Positions 6,514 to 13,584 are shown, counted from the first letter of the stretch. The stretch is DNA of 14,201 nucleotides from a gamma proteobacterium symbiont of Bathyaustriella thionipta (GCA_025656895.1 JAHXHF010000200.1:1-14201); one strand, 5' to 3'. Numbers and translations are program-made. Notes: generated by a model not told the origin, from the letters alone.

Positions 6514-8055
6514 ATGACAACGCTGATTAAAAAAGATGATTTTGTACAAAGTATTGCCGATGCCTTGCAATACATCTCTTACTACCACCCGCAGGATTAT
6601 ATCCGTTCACTGACCGATGCCTGGCGGCTGGAGCAATCACCGGCTGCCAAAGATGCCATCACTCAGATCCTGGTTAATTCACGCCTGTGCGCCGAAGGCC
6701 ACAGACCCATTTGCCAGGACACCGGTATGGTGGTGTGTTTTGTAAAAATCGGTATGCAGGTGCGTTTTGACTGCGATGAACCCCTGCAGGCGCTGGTCGA
6801 TGCGGGGGTGCGGCAGGCCTATCTTGATCCGGATAACATTCTGCGTGCTTCCATGGTAACCGACCCCTTGGGTGCGCGCCGCAATAGCGGCGACAACACC
6901 CCCGCCATGCTGTACACCGAACTGGTGGCGGGTGATAAAATCGAAATCGCACTGGCCGCCAAAGGCGGTGGTTCGGAAAACAAGGCCCGTTTCACGGTTC
7001 TGAATCCCAGCAGCAGTCTGCTCGACTGGGTATTACAAACCGTGCCGCAACTGGGCGCGGGCTGGTGTCCGCCCGGCATGCTCGGCATAGGCGTGGGTGG
7101 TTCGGCGGAAAAGGCCATGTTGCTGGCCAAACAATCACTCATGCAAGCCATCGACCTGCCGCAATTGCGGGAACGCGGCGCGCAAAACCGCGCCGAAGAG
7201 CTGCGTCTGGAACTGTATGAAAAAGTCAACGCGCTGGGCATAGGCGCGCAAGGTCTGGGCGGCCTGACCACGGTACTGGATGTTAAAATTAATGACTTCC
7301 CCACCCACGCGGCCTCCCTGCCGGTAGCCATGATTCCCAACTGCGCGGCCACCCGTCATATTGAATTTATTCTGGATGGCAAGGGGCCGCTGCAACTGCA
7401 AGCCCCTGCGGAAGACATCTGGCCGGATATTGATTATCAAATTGACCCGAACACCCGCAAAGTCAATCTGGATAGTGTTACTGCCGCCGACATACGCCAA
7501 TGGCAACCCGGTGAACGCCTGCTACTCAGCGGCAAAATGCTCACCGGACGGGATGCCGCACATAAACGTATTGCTGATCTTATCAACAACGGCCAGCCAC
7601 TGCCGGAAGGTGTCGATTTCCACAACCGTTTCATCTATTACGTCGGCCCGGTTGACCCGGTTGGCCATGAAGTGGTCGGCCCTGCCGGCCCCACCACCGC
7701 CACCCGCATGGATCGCTACACCGACATGATGCTGGAAAAAACCGGACTGATGGGCATGATCGGCAAAGCCGAGCGTGGACAAGCCACTATCGACAGCATC
7801 AAACGTCACAAAGCGGTTTACCTGATGGCCGTGGGCGGTGCGGCTTATCTGGTTTCCAAAGCCATACGCAGTGCGCGTATTATTGCCTTTGAAGATCTGG
7901 GCATGGAAGCCATACGCGAGTTTGAAGTCGAAAATATGCCGGTTACTGTAGCAGTAGACAGCGGCGGTCATTCGGTACATCAAAGTGGCCCTGCTGAATG
8001 GCGGCAGAAAATTGCTGAAATACCCGGCTTAAAAAACAGCCATCCACCCACATAA
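6514..8055 (+). CDS. fumA: Class I fumarate hydratase, single-chain [4Fe-4S] type
   Basis: This enzyme interconverts fumarate and L-malate in the TCA cycle using a [4Fe-4S] cluster, in the cytoplasm. The 513 residues carry both class I parts in one chain: an N-terminal alpha region with RPICQDTGM (64-72), SENKA, GWCPPGMLGIGVGG (183-196) and IPNCAATRHIEF (274-285), and a C-terminal beta region with GPAGPTTATRMD, KTGLMGMIGKAERG and AFEDLGMEA. C67, C185 and C277 fit the three cluster ligands. The length is a little below the E. coli FumA/FumB size (548). The ATG at 6514 has no clear Shine-Dalgarno, but an in-frame TGA at 6481-6483 limits upstream alternatives and the N-terminus looks complete. 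A small secreted protein and an aldo-keto reductase follow with 25-base gaps, suggesting one operon. FumA-type enzymes are oxygen-labile. Confidence 0.95.
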   Translation: MTTLIKKDDFVQSIADALQYISYYHPQDYIRSLTDAWRLEQSPAAKDAITQILVNSRLCAEGHRPICQDTGMVVCFVKIGMQVRFDCDEPLQALVDAGVRQAYLDPDNILRASMVTDPLGARRNSGDNTPAMLYTELVAGDKIEIALAAKGGGSENKARFTVLNPSSSLLDWVLQTVPQLGAGWCPPGMLGIGVGGSAEKAMLLAKQSLMQAIDLPQLRERGAQNRAEELRLELYEKVNALGIGAQGLGGLTTVLDVKINDFPTHAASLPVAMIPNCAATRHIEFILDGKGPLQLQAPAEDIWPDIDYQIDPNTRKVNLDSVTAADIRQWQPGERLLLSGKMLTGRDAAHKRIADLINNGQPLPEGVDFHNRFIYYVGPVDPVGHEVVGPAGPTTATRMDRYTDMMLEKTGLMGMIGKAERGQATIDSIKRHKAVYLMAVGGAAYLVSKAIRSARIIAFEDLGMEAIREFEVENMPVTVAVDSGGHSVHQSGPAEWRQKIAEIPGLKNSHPPT

Positions 8056-8080
8056 CTTTGCCAGCATCGGGAGAAAACTT

Positions 8081-8383
8081 ATGAAACGATCCGGCTTGAC
8101 TGTTTTTGCTATTTTCATGCTTGTGGCTGCGGGTTTATGCGCCAACAATCAGGCCGCTGAACAACAGCATCTGGATCAGGCTTGTGAAGCGGCCAGAGAA
8201 AGCAAACTGGCGCCTTTGCGCCAGCAACATATTGAGGAATGTGTTCAGCAGCAAAAGAAAGACCGCGCCTATTGTGAACGTTTTTACAGTGATTACGGCG
8301 CACGCTCCGGTCGGCGGGCACCCTTGTTCTATGACCTTCCTGAATGTGTAAAAGCATTTGAACAGCGACGAAAACAACGTTAG
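8081..8383 (+). CDS. Small secreted four-cysteine protein
   Basis: I do not recognise a named family. The 100-residue product begins with a typical Sec signal peptide (MKR, then a hydrophobic core at about 6-20, likely cut near residues 21-26). The mature part is charged and helix-prone, with four cysteines at 35, 54, 65 and 89, which could form two disulfides in the periplasm. Notable blocks are YCERFYSDYG (64-73) and PLFYDLPECVKAF (81-93), whose aromatic and proline content looks like a conserved domain. C20 is preceded by Leu, so it does not make a good lipobox. GGGAGAA before the ATG is a good ribosome binding site. It lies 25 bases from the genes on both sides, so it is probably cotranscribed with fumarase and the reductase. 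Its function is unknown. Confidence 0.8.
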   Translation: MKRSGLTVFAIFMLVAAGLCANNQAAEQQHLDQACEAARESKLAPLRQQHIEECVQQQKKDRAYCERFYSDYGARSGRRAPLFYDLPECVKAFEQRRKQR

Positions 8384-8408
8384 ATATTATTTCAGGAGAA
8401 CTTGAACA

Positions 8409-9452
8409 GTGCTTACCGCTTCATTGGGAAACAGCGATATTCAGGTCAGCCGCATTTGTCTGGGAACCATGACCTATGGTGAACAGAATACCCGGGCAGA
8501 AGCCCATGAACAGCTGGACTACGCCATTTCCCGGGGCATTAATTTCATTGATACCGCCGAGCTGTACGCCATTCCACCACGCGCGCAAACCTACGGTAAA
8601 ACCGAAAGCATCATCGGCCACTGGTTAGCGCGCCGCGGGCGGCGTGACGATCTGATTATTGCCAGCAAGATGGCCGGCCCGGGGCCGGACTGGATACCCC
8701 ACATCCGTGGCGGCCATTCCCGCTTTAATGCTGCACAGATCAAGCAGGCACTGAATGCCAGTCTGCAAAGATTGCAGACCGACTACATAGACCTGTATCA
8801 ACTGCACTGGCCGGAACGCAATGCCAACTATTTCGGTGAACTGGCTTACCAGCACAAGGATGAAACCGATCTCACCCCTTTTCAGGAAACCCTGCAGGCA
8901 CTGAAGGAACAAATCAAACAGGGCAAGATTCGCATGATCGGCCTGTCCAATGAAACCCCCTGGGGTGTGATGCAATTTTTGCGCATTGCAGAAGAAATGA
9001 ATCTGCCCTCAGTGGTTTCCATACAGAACCCCTACAATCTGCTCAACCGTACTTTCGAAATCGGACTGGCGGAAATCGCGCATCGCGAACAGGTTGGTCT
9101 GCTGGCCTATTCACCACTGGGGTTTGGTGTGTTATCCGGTAAATATCTGCATGGCAGGCAACCGGAAGGCGCGCGCATCAGCCGCTGGCCGGACTATACC
9201 CGCTACAGCAGCGCGCAAGCCGTAGCCGCAACGCAAGCCTATGTCGAACTTGCGCAACGCCATAACCTGGACCCGGCACAAATGGCACTGGCCTTTGTCA
9301 ACAGCCGCCCCTTTGTTACCTCCAACATTATCGGCGCAACCAACATGCAGCAGTTACGCAGTAATATAGACAGTATGCAGGTATCGCTAAGCCCGGAAAT
9401 CATACAGGAAATTGAAGCACTGCAGTTACAGCACCCGAACCCATCACCTTAA
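8409..9452 (+). CDS. tas: Aldo-keto reductase, Tas/YgdS-like
   Basis: This is an NAD(P)H-dependent aldo-keto reductase of 347 residues, almost the length of E. coli Tas (346). The AKR catalytic tetrad is present: D48 and Y53 in FIDTAELY, K87 in IASKMAG, and H133 in YQLHWPER. The LGTMTYGEQN start, RGGHSRF segment and YSPLGFGVLSGKY fit the Tas subgroup, and SNIIGATNMQQL near the C-terminus fits the cofactor-binding end. The physiological substrate of this group is not settled. The start is a GTG at 8409, chosen because AGGAG lies ten bases upstream and no ATG gives a family-like N-terminus. It is the third gene of the probable fumarase operon. Its TAA stop lies inside a TTAA that borders the mobile element downstream. 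Confidence 0.9.
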   Translation: MLTASLGNSDIQVSRICLGTMTYGEQNTRAEAHEQLDYAISRGINFIDTAELYAIPPRAQTYGKTESIIGHWLARRGRRDDLIIASKMAGPGPDWIPHIRGGHSRFNAAQIKQALNASLQRLQTDYIDLYQLHWPERNANYFGELAYQHKDETDLTPFQETLQALKEQIKQGKIRMIGLSNETPWGVMQFLRIAEEMNLPSVVSIQNPYNLLNRTFEIGLAEIAHREQVGLLAYSPLGFGVLSGKYLHGRQPEGARISRWPDYTRYSSAQAVAATQAYVELAQRHNLDPAQMALAFVNSRPFVTSNIIGATNMQQLRSNIDSMQVSLSPEIIQEIEALQLQHPNPSP

Positions 9453-9470
9453 CCCGGATGTTTCACCCGG
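9447..9470 (+). repeat. Left terminal inverted repeat of the MITE
   Basis: This 24-base arm starts CCTTAACCCGGATG. Its reverse complement recurs at 9674-9697 with one mismatch (G9460, which is A in the other arm's orientation). It overlaps the last codon and stop of the reductase gene. Confidence 0.9.
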
Positions 9471-9695
9471 GAACGCGATGATCGTGCCAGGATCGTCGTT
9501 CAGCTGTGGATTTGCGATTGAGTCAATAGCATAAGCTATTGATGATTGAGCCAATACCACGGTTGGGCGGCGAGACCGGTGCGAGGGCGCGTTCAGCGGT
9601 GCCCGGTTACCCTTCGTACTTTGCTTATATTCGGTGAATCATCATTAACGACAATGGCTTAATTTCAGAGCGACCGGGTGAAATATCCGGGTTAA
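9449..9695. mobile_element. MITE-like non-coding element bounded by TTAA
   Basis: Two 24-bp near-perfect inverted repeats (23 of 24 matching) enclose a short segment without a credible coding frame. TTAA occurs at both borders (9449-9452 and 9692-9695). If these are the target duplication, the element proper is 9453-9691, 239 bp, beginning and ending with CCCGGAT-like ends. Size, terminal repeats and lack of a transposase are the marks of a miniature inverted-repeat transposable element, probably moved by a transposase encoded elsewhere. I associate TTAA targets with IS1380-like elements, but that assignment is from memory and uncertain. The insertion falls exactly on the reductase stop, where TTAA supplies the TAA, so the protein is unchanged. 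As RNA the paired arms could also slow or end transcription. Confidence 0.75.
9516..9556. repeat. Direct repeat and hairpin inside the MITE
   Basis: GATTGAGTCAATA (9516-9528) recurs as GATTGAGCCAATA (9544-9556), 12 of 13 matching, 28 bases apart. Between and overlapping them, TCAATAGC (9523-9530) and GCTATTGA (9535-9542) form a perfect 8-bp stem with loop ATAA. Confidence 0.75.
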
Positions 9696-9697
9696 GG
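9674..9697 (-). repeat. Right terminal inverted repeat of the MITE
   Basis: This is the inverted partner of the arm at 9447-9470, with 23 of 24 bases matching. It ends CCGGGTTAAGG. Confidence 0.9.
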
Positions 9698-9992
9698 GCA
9701 TTGCAACTACTCTGACAGCCCCTTGAATTTTTATGGAATGATGATCGCGTAGCTCATATCACGATCCGTATTCCCATGGGCAGCTCTGTGCTCCCCGGGA
9801 ATGCCCTAACCCAGGTAGGGTGGGCGAATGAAGGAGGATAAGTATTTTTTCTATAGCAAACGATCCAATCAAAGCGATCGAGGCGGACTCGATTGATTTT
9901 TACAGCTTGCCACATGGCTGTCAGAGGCAAATAGTGGTCATTATCCATTCCCATCATGGACATAAAGCCGTTCAGATTTCCGCACACCATGT
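9698..9992. other. Gene-poor stretch with a possible repeat remnant
   Basis: I see no convincing gene here. ATTCCC (9770-9775) pairs with GGGAAT (9797-9802), and inner GGG and AGC pair with GCT and CCC, giving an imperfect hairpin at 9770-9802. It is followed by TAGGGTGGGCGAATGAAGGAGG (split here as TAGGGTGGGC, GAATGAAGG, AGG; 9817-9838), which resembles dispersed intergenic repeats I recall from other proteobacteria. A 78-codon minus-strand frame (9754-9990) crosses the hairpin and repeat and looks like translated repeat, not a gene. Confidence 0.4.
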
Positions 9993-10029
9993 AGTAATGT
10001 GAAGAAACCTGAAACTATTTCACATTACT
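9993..10029 (-). terminator. Hairpin at the end of the GrlR-like gene
   Basis: AGTAATGTGAA (9993-10003) and TTCACATTACT (10019-10029) form a perfect 11-bp stem with a 15-base loop. The inner arm contains the stop codon of the minus-strand gene (10025-10027). No T-run follows on either strand, so termination would be weak; it may instead protect the transcript 3' end or be an operator. Confidence 0.45.
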
Positions 10030-10363
10030 TAAAGCGCTCAAGCAGGGAAAGACGTATCTGGATTTCGTGTTTCTTAGCCCCTTTCGCCTTGCCTTTGCCG
10101 GTAATTTTATCTTTCCTGATCTTACCTTTTATGGTGATATCCAATTTGGAAGGGGATTTTATTCCAAAAACAGTGCGTAAAACGCCTTGTTGTTTGAGAA
10201 GTATTGATATCACCACATTATCACCATCCTGGGTATAGCTTCCAACCGAGTAGTGATTGGTGCCGGCCGCCATATACTTTCCTTTTTTCATAAAAGCTGT
10301 GGCAATACGTTCCCAGCCATTTGACCCTATCATCTCTACTTTCCAAATACCATCGCATTTCAT
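10025..10363 (-). CDS. GrlR-like small regulatory/beta-barrel protein
   Basis: The 112-residue product resembles the GrlR family, small calycin-like beta-barrel proteins named for the negative regulator of the LEE type III secretion genes. The family-like pattern is DGIWKVEM at the N-terminus (4-11), then GKYMAAGTNHYSVGSYTQDGDNV (as GKYMAAGTNHY at 28-38 and GSYTQDGDNV at 41-50), and LDITIKGKI (74-82) before a basic stretch GKGKAKGAKK. No type III secretion or grlA-like gene is nearby, so a regulatory role is not implied. I chose the ATG at 10363 because AGGTG lies six bases upstream; a GTG three codons earlier overlaps that Shine-Dalgarno. The gene stands alone in a gene-poor, AT-richer stretch beside a MITE, which suggests acquisition. 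The family call is from memory and moderately secure. Confidence 0.6.
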   Translation of the reverse strand: MKCDGIWKVEMIGSNGWERIATAFMKKGKYMAAGTNHYSVGSYTQDGDNVVISILLKQQGVLRTVFGIKSPSKLDITIKGKIRKDKITGKGKAKGAKKHEIQIRLSLLERFK

Positions 10364-10552
10364 TTTGATCACCTAAAAAACAGAATTTCAACCGCCCAAG
10401 ATAATACTTGAGTAACCGTTTTTAATCCATCTGTACCTTATTCTTCGATTATTACCGGATCATTCATCCATATCGCCCAGCGCGGCGCATCATTGTTACA
10501 ACAAGAACTTCGGCACCTTGAATAAAAAAGCCCTCAATATAGCAGGACACGG

Positions 10553-10581
10553 AGGATAATCCAGAAAACCACTATTATCCT
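10553..10581. repeat. Inverted repeat downstream of tag
   Basis: AGGATAAT (10553-10560) and ATTATCCT (10574-10581) form a perfect 8-bp inverted repeat with a 13-base centre. It lies 44 bases past the tag stop. No T-run follows on the minus strand, so a terminator role is doubtful. The rest of the 261-base gap holds nothing I can name. Confidence 0.4.
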
Positions 10582-10624
10582 GAATTTTAAGCGTTATACA
10601 GGTACAACACGCTTTTGTTTCCAC

Positions 10625-11188
10625 TCAACTGGCCGACCGGTAACAAAAACAATCGCTTGTGTGATCATTCACCATACCCACAGCCTGCATGAAGGCATAG
10701 CAAATCCTGGGGCCGACAAATTTGAAGCCACGTTTTTTCAGTGCTTTGCTCATGGCCTCTGACTCAGGAGTGGAAACAGGAATATCCTGCATGCTTTTCC
10801 AACTGTTGCGGATGGGTTTTCCGTTAACAAATTGCCAGAGGTAGTCGCTGAACCCCTGAAATTCATCCAGTATCTTCAAGTAGCACTGTGCGTTTACAAT
10901 GGCGGCGTTTATCTTCAGTCGATTTCTGATAATACCGGCATCCTGTAATAAGGCGATACGCTTGCTATCGCTGTAACAGGCAATTTTTTCGGCATCAAAA
11001 TCATCGAATGCCTGGCGGTAATGCTGCCTTTTTTTGAGGATGGTGATCCAGCTCAATCCGGCCTGGGCACCTTCCAGAATCAGCATTTCAAACAGCTTGC
11101 GGTCATCAAAGAGTGGTCGGCCCCATTCTTCATCATGATATTTCGTGTACAGCGGCTCTACGTTACTGGCCCATTCACAGCGTTGCAT
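10625..11188 (-). CDS. tag: DNA-3-methyladenine glycosylase I
   Basis: Tag removes 3-methyladenine from alkylated DNA to start base excision repair. The 187 residues match the E. coli size and run along its whole length. C4 and H18 (MQRCEWA, YHDEEWG) with H176 and C180 (VNDHTSDC) fit the four zinc ligands of the family. LFEMLILEGAQAGLSW (32-47) contains the conserved Glu (E39) of the base pocket, and KALKKRGFKFVG (148-159) is a family signature. I start at the ATG at 11188, since the family begins MxRC at this point and AGGATA lies just before it. A longer frame to 11260 adds 24 residues without homology. The gene is separated from groEL by a strong terminator, so it must have its own promoter in 11189-11361; I found no clear one. 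Confidence 0.95.
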   Translation of the reverse strand: MQRCEWASNVEPLYTKYHDEEWGRPLFDDRKLFEMLILEGAQAGLSWITILKKRQHYRQAFDDFDAEKIACYSDSKRIALLQDAGIIRNRLKINAAIVNAQCYLKILDEFQGFSDYLWQFVNGKPIRNSWKSMQDIPVSTPESEAMSKALKKRGFKFVGPRICYAFMQAVGMVNDHTSDCFCYRSAS

Positions 11189-11361
11189 TATCCTGGATTC
11201 CTCAGTTGACCGCCTCGAGCGGGTCATAAGACAATATGATAGCTGCAAAATCGTACCCATGCTCGATTCATCGCTTGGAGGAAGACCGCTACGGGGCGGA
11301 TTGCAGGATTATGTGTCCCTTTATTCAGGCTTCTTCCCGCCTGCTGAATGCTTTAACTCTA

Positions 11362-11399
11362 CAAAAAAAGCCCCGCCATTCACAGAATGACGGGGCTTT
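11362..11399 (-). terminator. Intrinsic terminator of groESL
   Basis: AAAGCCCCG-CCATTC (11367-11381) pairs with GAATGA-CGGGGCTTT (11385-11399) around an ACA loop: 15 positions with one mismatch. On the minus strand it is followed by a run of seven Ts. It lies 32 bases past the groEL stop. On the plus strand the T-run is short, so it acts mainly in the groEL direction. Confidence 0.93.
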
Positions 11400-11430
11400 A
11401 CTCATGAAACGTTATGAGTGATGAAACGGC

Positions 11431-13095
11431 TTACATCATGCCGCCCATACCACCCATTCCGCCCATTCCGCCCATGCCACCCATATCACCACCCGGCATA
11501 GCGGCTGGAGCATCGTCCTGAGGCTCGTCGGCTACCATCGCTTCGGTGGTAATCATGAGGCCAGCAATGGATACTGCGTTTTGCAGCGCTGAACGGGTTA
11601 CTTTGGTGGGGTCCAATACGCCCATTTCTACCAGATCACCATACTCACCTGTTGCGGCATTGAAACCGAAGTTGCCTTCGCCTTCTGCAACCTTGTTGAG
11701 TACGACTGAAGGTTCATCACCGGCATTGGCAACAATCTGACGCAGTGGTTCTTCCATGGATCGACAGGCAATGGTTACGCCGACGTCCTGATCATGGTTG
11801 TCGCCAGCAGTGCCTTTGGCTTCTGACAGTGCGCGAACCAGTGCAACACCGCCACCGGGAACTACGCCTTCTTCAACCGCTGCACGGGTTGCGTGCAGTG
11901 CGTCTTCAACGCGTGCTTTCTTTTCTTTCATTTCCACTTCTGTGGCGGCACCTACTTTGATAACGGCTACACCACCGGCCAGTTTGGCTACACGTTCCTG
12001 CAGTTTTTCCTTGTCGTAGTCTGAGGTAGCTTCTTCGATCTGGGTACGTACCTGCTCGACACGGGCAGTAATATCAGCCGCAACACCGGCACCATCAACA
12101 ATGGTGGTTTCTTCTTTGGTAATCTGGATTTTCTTGGCAGAGCCCAGGTCTTCCAGAGTGGCTTTTTCCAGAGACAGGCCGACTTCTTCTGAAATCACGG
12201 TGCCTCCGGTCAGAATTGCGATATCCTGCAGCATGGCTTTGCGACGATCACCAAAGCCCGGCGCTTTAACACCGGCTACTTTAACAATGCCACGCATGTT
12301 GTTGACTACCAGAGTAGCCAGCGCTTCGCCTTCCAGGTCTTCTGCAATAATCAGCAACGGACGGCTGGATTTGGCCACAGCTTCCAGTACCGGCAGCAAA
12401 TCACGGATGTTGGAGATTTTTTTGTCGTGCAACAGAATCAGCGGGTCTTCCAGATCCACTGTCTGGCTTTGCTGATTGTTGATGAAGTATGGCGACAGAT
12501 AGCCACGATCAAACTGCATGCCTTCCACAACAGCCAGCTCATTGTCCAGGGCGGTGCCTTCTTCAACCGTGATAACACCTTCTTTACCTACTTTCTGCAT
12601 GGCTTCGGCAATAATGTCACCGATCGCTGTGTCAGAGTTGGCCGAGATAGCGCCTACCTGGGCGATGGATTTATCATCGGCGCAGTCTTTCGAAAGGCCC
12701 TGCAATGCACCTACTGCATTGGCTACGGCTTTATCCATACCGCGCTTCAGATCCATCGGGTTCATGCCGGCGGCAACCGCTTTCAGTCCTTCACGTACCA
12801 TGGCCTGTGCCAGTACGGTGGCTGTTGTAGTACCGTCACCGGCAATATCAGAGGTCTGCGAAGATACTTCTTTAACCATCTGCGCGCCCATGTTTTCAAA
12901 CTTGTCGGCCAGCTCGATTTCCTTGGCTACCGAAACACCGTCTTTGGTAATGGTGGGAGCGCCAAAGCTCTTTTCCAGTACTACATTACGGCCTTTCGGA
13001 CCCAGGGTTACTTTTACTGCATTGGCCAGAATATTGACACCGGCCAGAATACGCTGACGGGATTCATCACCAAATTTTACTTCTTTTGCACTCAT
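11431..13095 (-). CDS. groEL: Chaperonin GroEL (Hsp60)
   Basis: GroEL forms the tetradecameric double ring that, with GroES and ATP, folds client proteins in the cytoplasm. The 554 residues carry all expected parts: equatorial ATP-binding motifs LGPKGRNVVLE (31-41) and GDGTTTATVLA with D87; the apical region with AGVKAPGFGDRRKAML; AAVEEGVVPGGGVALVRA in the second equatorial part; and the flexible C-terminal GGM tail (five repeats or so, ending GGMM). No residue change stands out. The ATG at 13095 has AGGAAAA upstream and follows groES by 51 bases in the same transcript. It should be controlled by the CIRCE and heat-shock-like promoter before groES. Confidence 0.98.
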   Translation of the reverse strand: MSAKEVKFGDESRQRILAGVNILANAVKVTLGPKGRNVVLEKSFGAPTITKDGVSVAKEIELADKFENMGAQMVKEVSSQTSDIAGDGTTTATVLAQAMVREGLKAVAAGMNPMDLKRGMDKAVANAVGALQGLSKDCADDKSIAQVGAISANSDTAIGDIIAEAMQKVGKEGVITVEEGTALDNELAVVEGMQFDRGYLSPYFINNQQSQTVDLEDPLILLHDKKISNIRDLLPVLEAVAKSSRPLLIIAEDLEGEALATLVVNNMRGIVKVAGVKAPGFGDRRKAMLQDIAILTGGTVISEEVGLSLEKATLEDLGSAKKIQITKEETTIVDGAGVAADITARVEQVRTQIEEATSDYDKEKLQERVAKLAGGVAVIKVGAATEVEMKEKKARVEDALHATRAAVEEGVVPGGGVALVRALSEAKGTAGDNHDQDVGVTIACRSMEEPLRQIVANAGDEPSVVLNKVAEGEGNFGFNAATGEYGDLVEMGVLDPTKVTRSALQNAVSIAGLMITTEAMVADEPQDDAPAAMPGGDMGGMGGMGGMGGMGGMM

Positions 13096-13146
13096 GTTCT
13101 TTTTCCTGAAATATGATTGATCGAATAAACGCGATTAACAGGCCGC

Positions 13147-13437
13147 TTAGCCTTCCACAACACCCATGATGTCGTCTTCGCGCATTACCAGTACTTCTTC
13201 GTCATCCAGTTTGACTTCGGTGCCGGAATATTTACCGAACAGTACGGTATCGCCAACTTTGACATCCAGAGGATGCACTTCACCCTGATCAGATACCTTG
13301 CCGTTACCTACGGCCAGCACTTCACCCAGAATGGGTTTTTCAGTAGCCGAGTCCGGCAGTACGATGCCACCGGCGCTGGTACGTTCTTCTTCCTTGCGAC
13401 GCACGACAACCCGGTCGTGAAGAGGACGGATATTCAT
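13147..13437 (-). CDS. groES: Co-chaperonin GroES (Hsp10)
   Basis: GroES is the heptameric lid of the GroEL chamber. The 96 residues are the standard length. IRPLHDRVVVRR (3-14) is followed by the mobile loop (about 17-33) with the GroEL-contacting IVL tripeptide at 25-27. The C-terminal half shows VGDTVLFGKYSGTEVKLDDEE and ends DIMGVVEG. The start ATG at 13437 has AAAGGAG nine bases upstream. The roughly 110-base leader begins at the CIRCE operator. It is the first gene of the groES-groEL operon. Confidence 0.98.
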   Translation of the reverse strand: MNIRPLHDRVVVRRKEEERTSAGGIVLPDSATEKPILGEVLAVGNGKVSDQGEVHPLDVKVGDTVLFGKYSGTEVKLDDEEVLVMREDDIMGVVEG

Positions 13438-13530
13438 TTATAGACACTCCTTTAAGTGTTAAATGGTTACCAATGAGTTACTGCACAAACAGCCTCATCA
13501 AACATAAATATAAATCGTTGAATGCGATTA

Positions 13531-13557
13531 TTAGCACTCGTCTCGAGTGAGTGCTAA
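13531..13557 (-). promoter_or_regulatory. CIRCE operator (HrcA site)
   Basis: TTAGCACTC, nine bases, GAGTGCTAA is a perfect match to the CIRCE consensus. The symmetry extends four more pairs outward (ATTA at 13527-13530, TAAT at 13558-13561). It starts at the -10 hexamer of the groES promoter and covers the expected transcription start, so HrcA binding would block initiation. HrcA itself is not encoded in the window. Confidence 0.97.
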
Positions 13558-13584
13558 TAATATGGGCGAATTATCGAGAGTCAA
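13557..13584 (-). promoter_or_regulatory. groESL promoter, sigma-70 and sigma-32-like
   Basis: On the minus strand TTGACT (13579-13584) and TATTAT (13557-13562) are 16 bases apart, a good sigma-70 promoter. The same DNA reads CTTGACT, 11 bases, GCCCATAT, close to the sigma-32 pattern (CTTGAAA and CCCCATNT). The AT-rich block at about 13594-13620 just upstream could serve as an UP element. Together with the adjacent CIRCE this suggests both repression and heat-shock activation. Confidence 0.8.

Noticed and set aside
8081..8145. Lipoprotein signal in the small secreted protein
   Set aside because: C20 is preceded by Leu at -1, which does not fit a lipobox; an ordinary signal peptide fits better.
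9754..9990. Minus-strand frame of 78 codons
   Set aside because: It has no ribosome site and crosses a palindrome and a repeat-like motif (PPSFAHPTW is a typical translation of such repeats). No domain recognised.
9999..10238. Plus-strand frame of 79 codons with a hydrophobic stretch
   Set aside because: It is antisense to the GrlR-like gene. The hydrophobic segment is what Lys/Ile-rich coding DNA gives in reverse, and its start lies inside the terminator-like hairpin.
11189..11260. Longer N-terminus for tag (24 more codons)
   Set aside because: The added residues lack family similarity, while the ATG at 11188 gives the MxRC start with a Shine-Dalgarno.
12427..13116. Long plus-strand frame of 229 codons opposite groEL, and another at 12518-13057
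   Set aside because: Both lie wholly or almost wholly antisense to an unmistakable groEL. Such shadow frames are common opposite strongly biased genes, and the translations show no domain.
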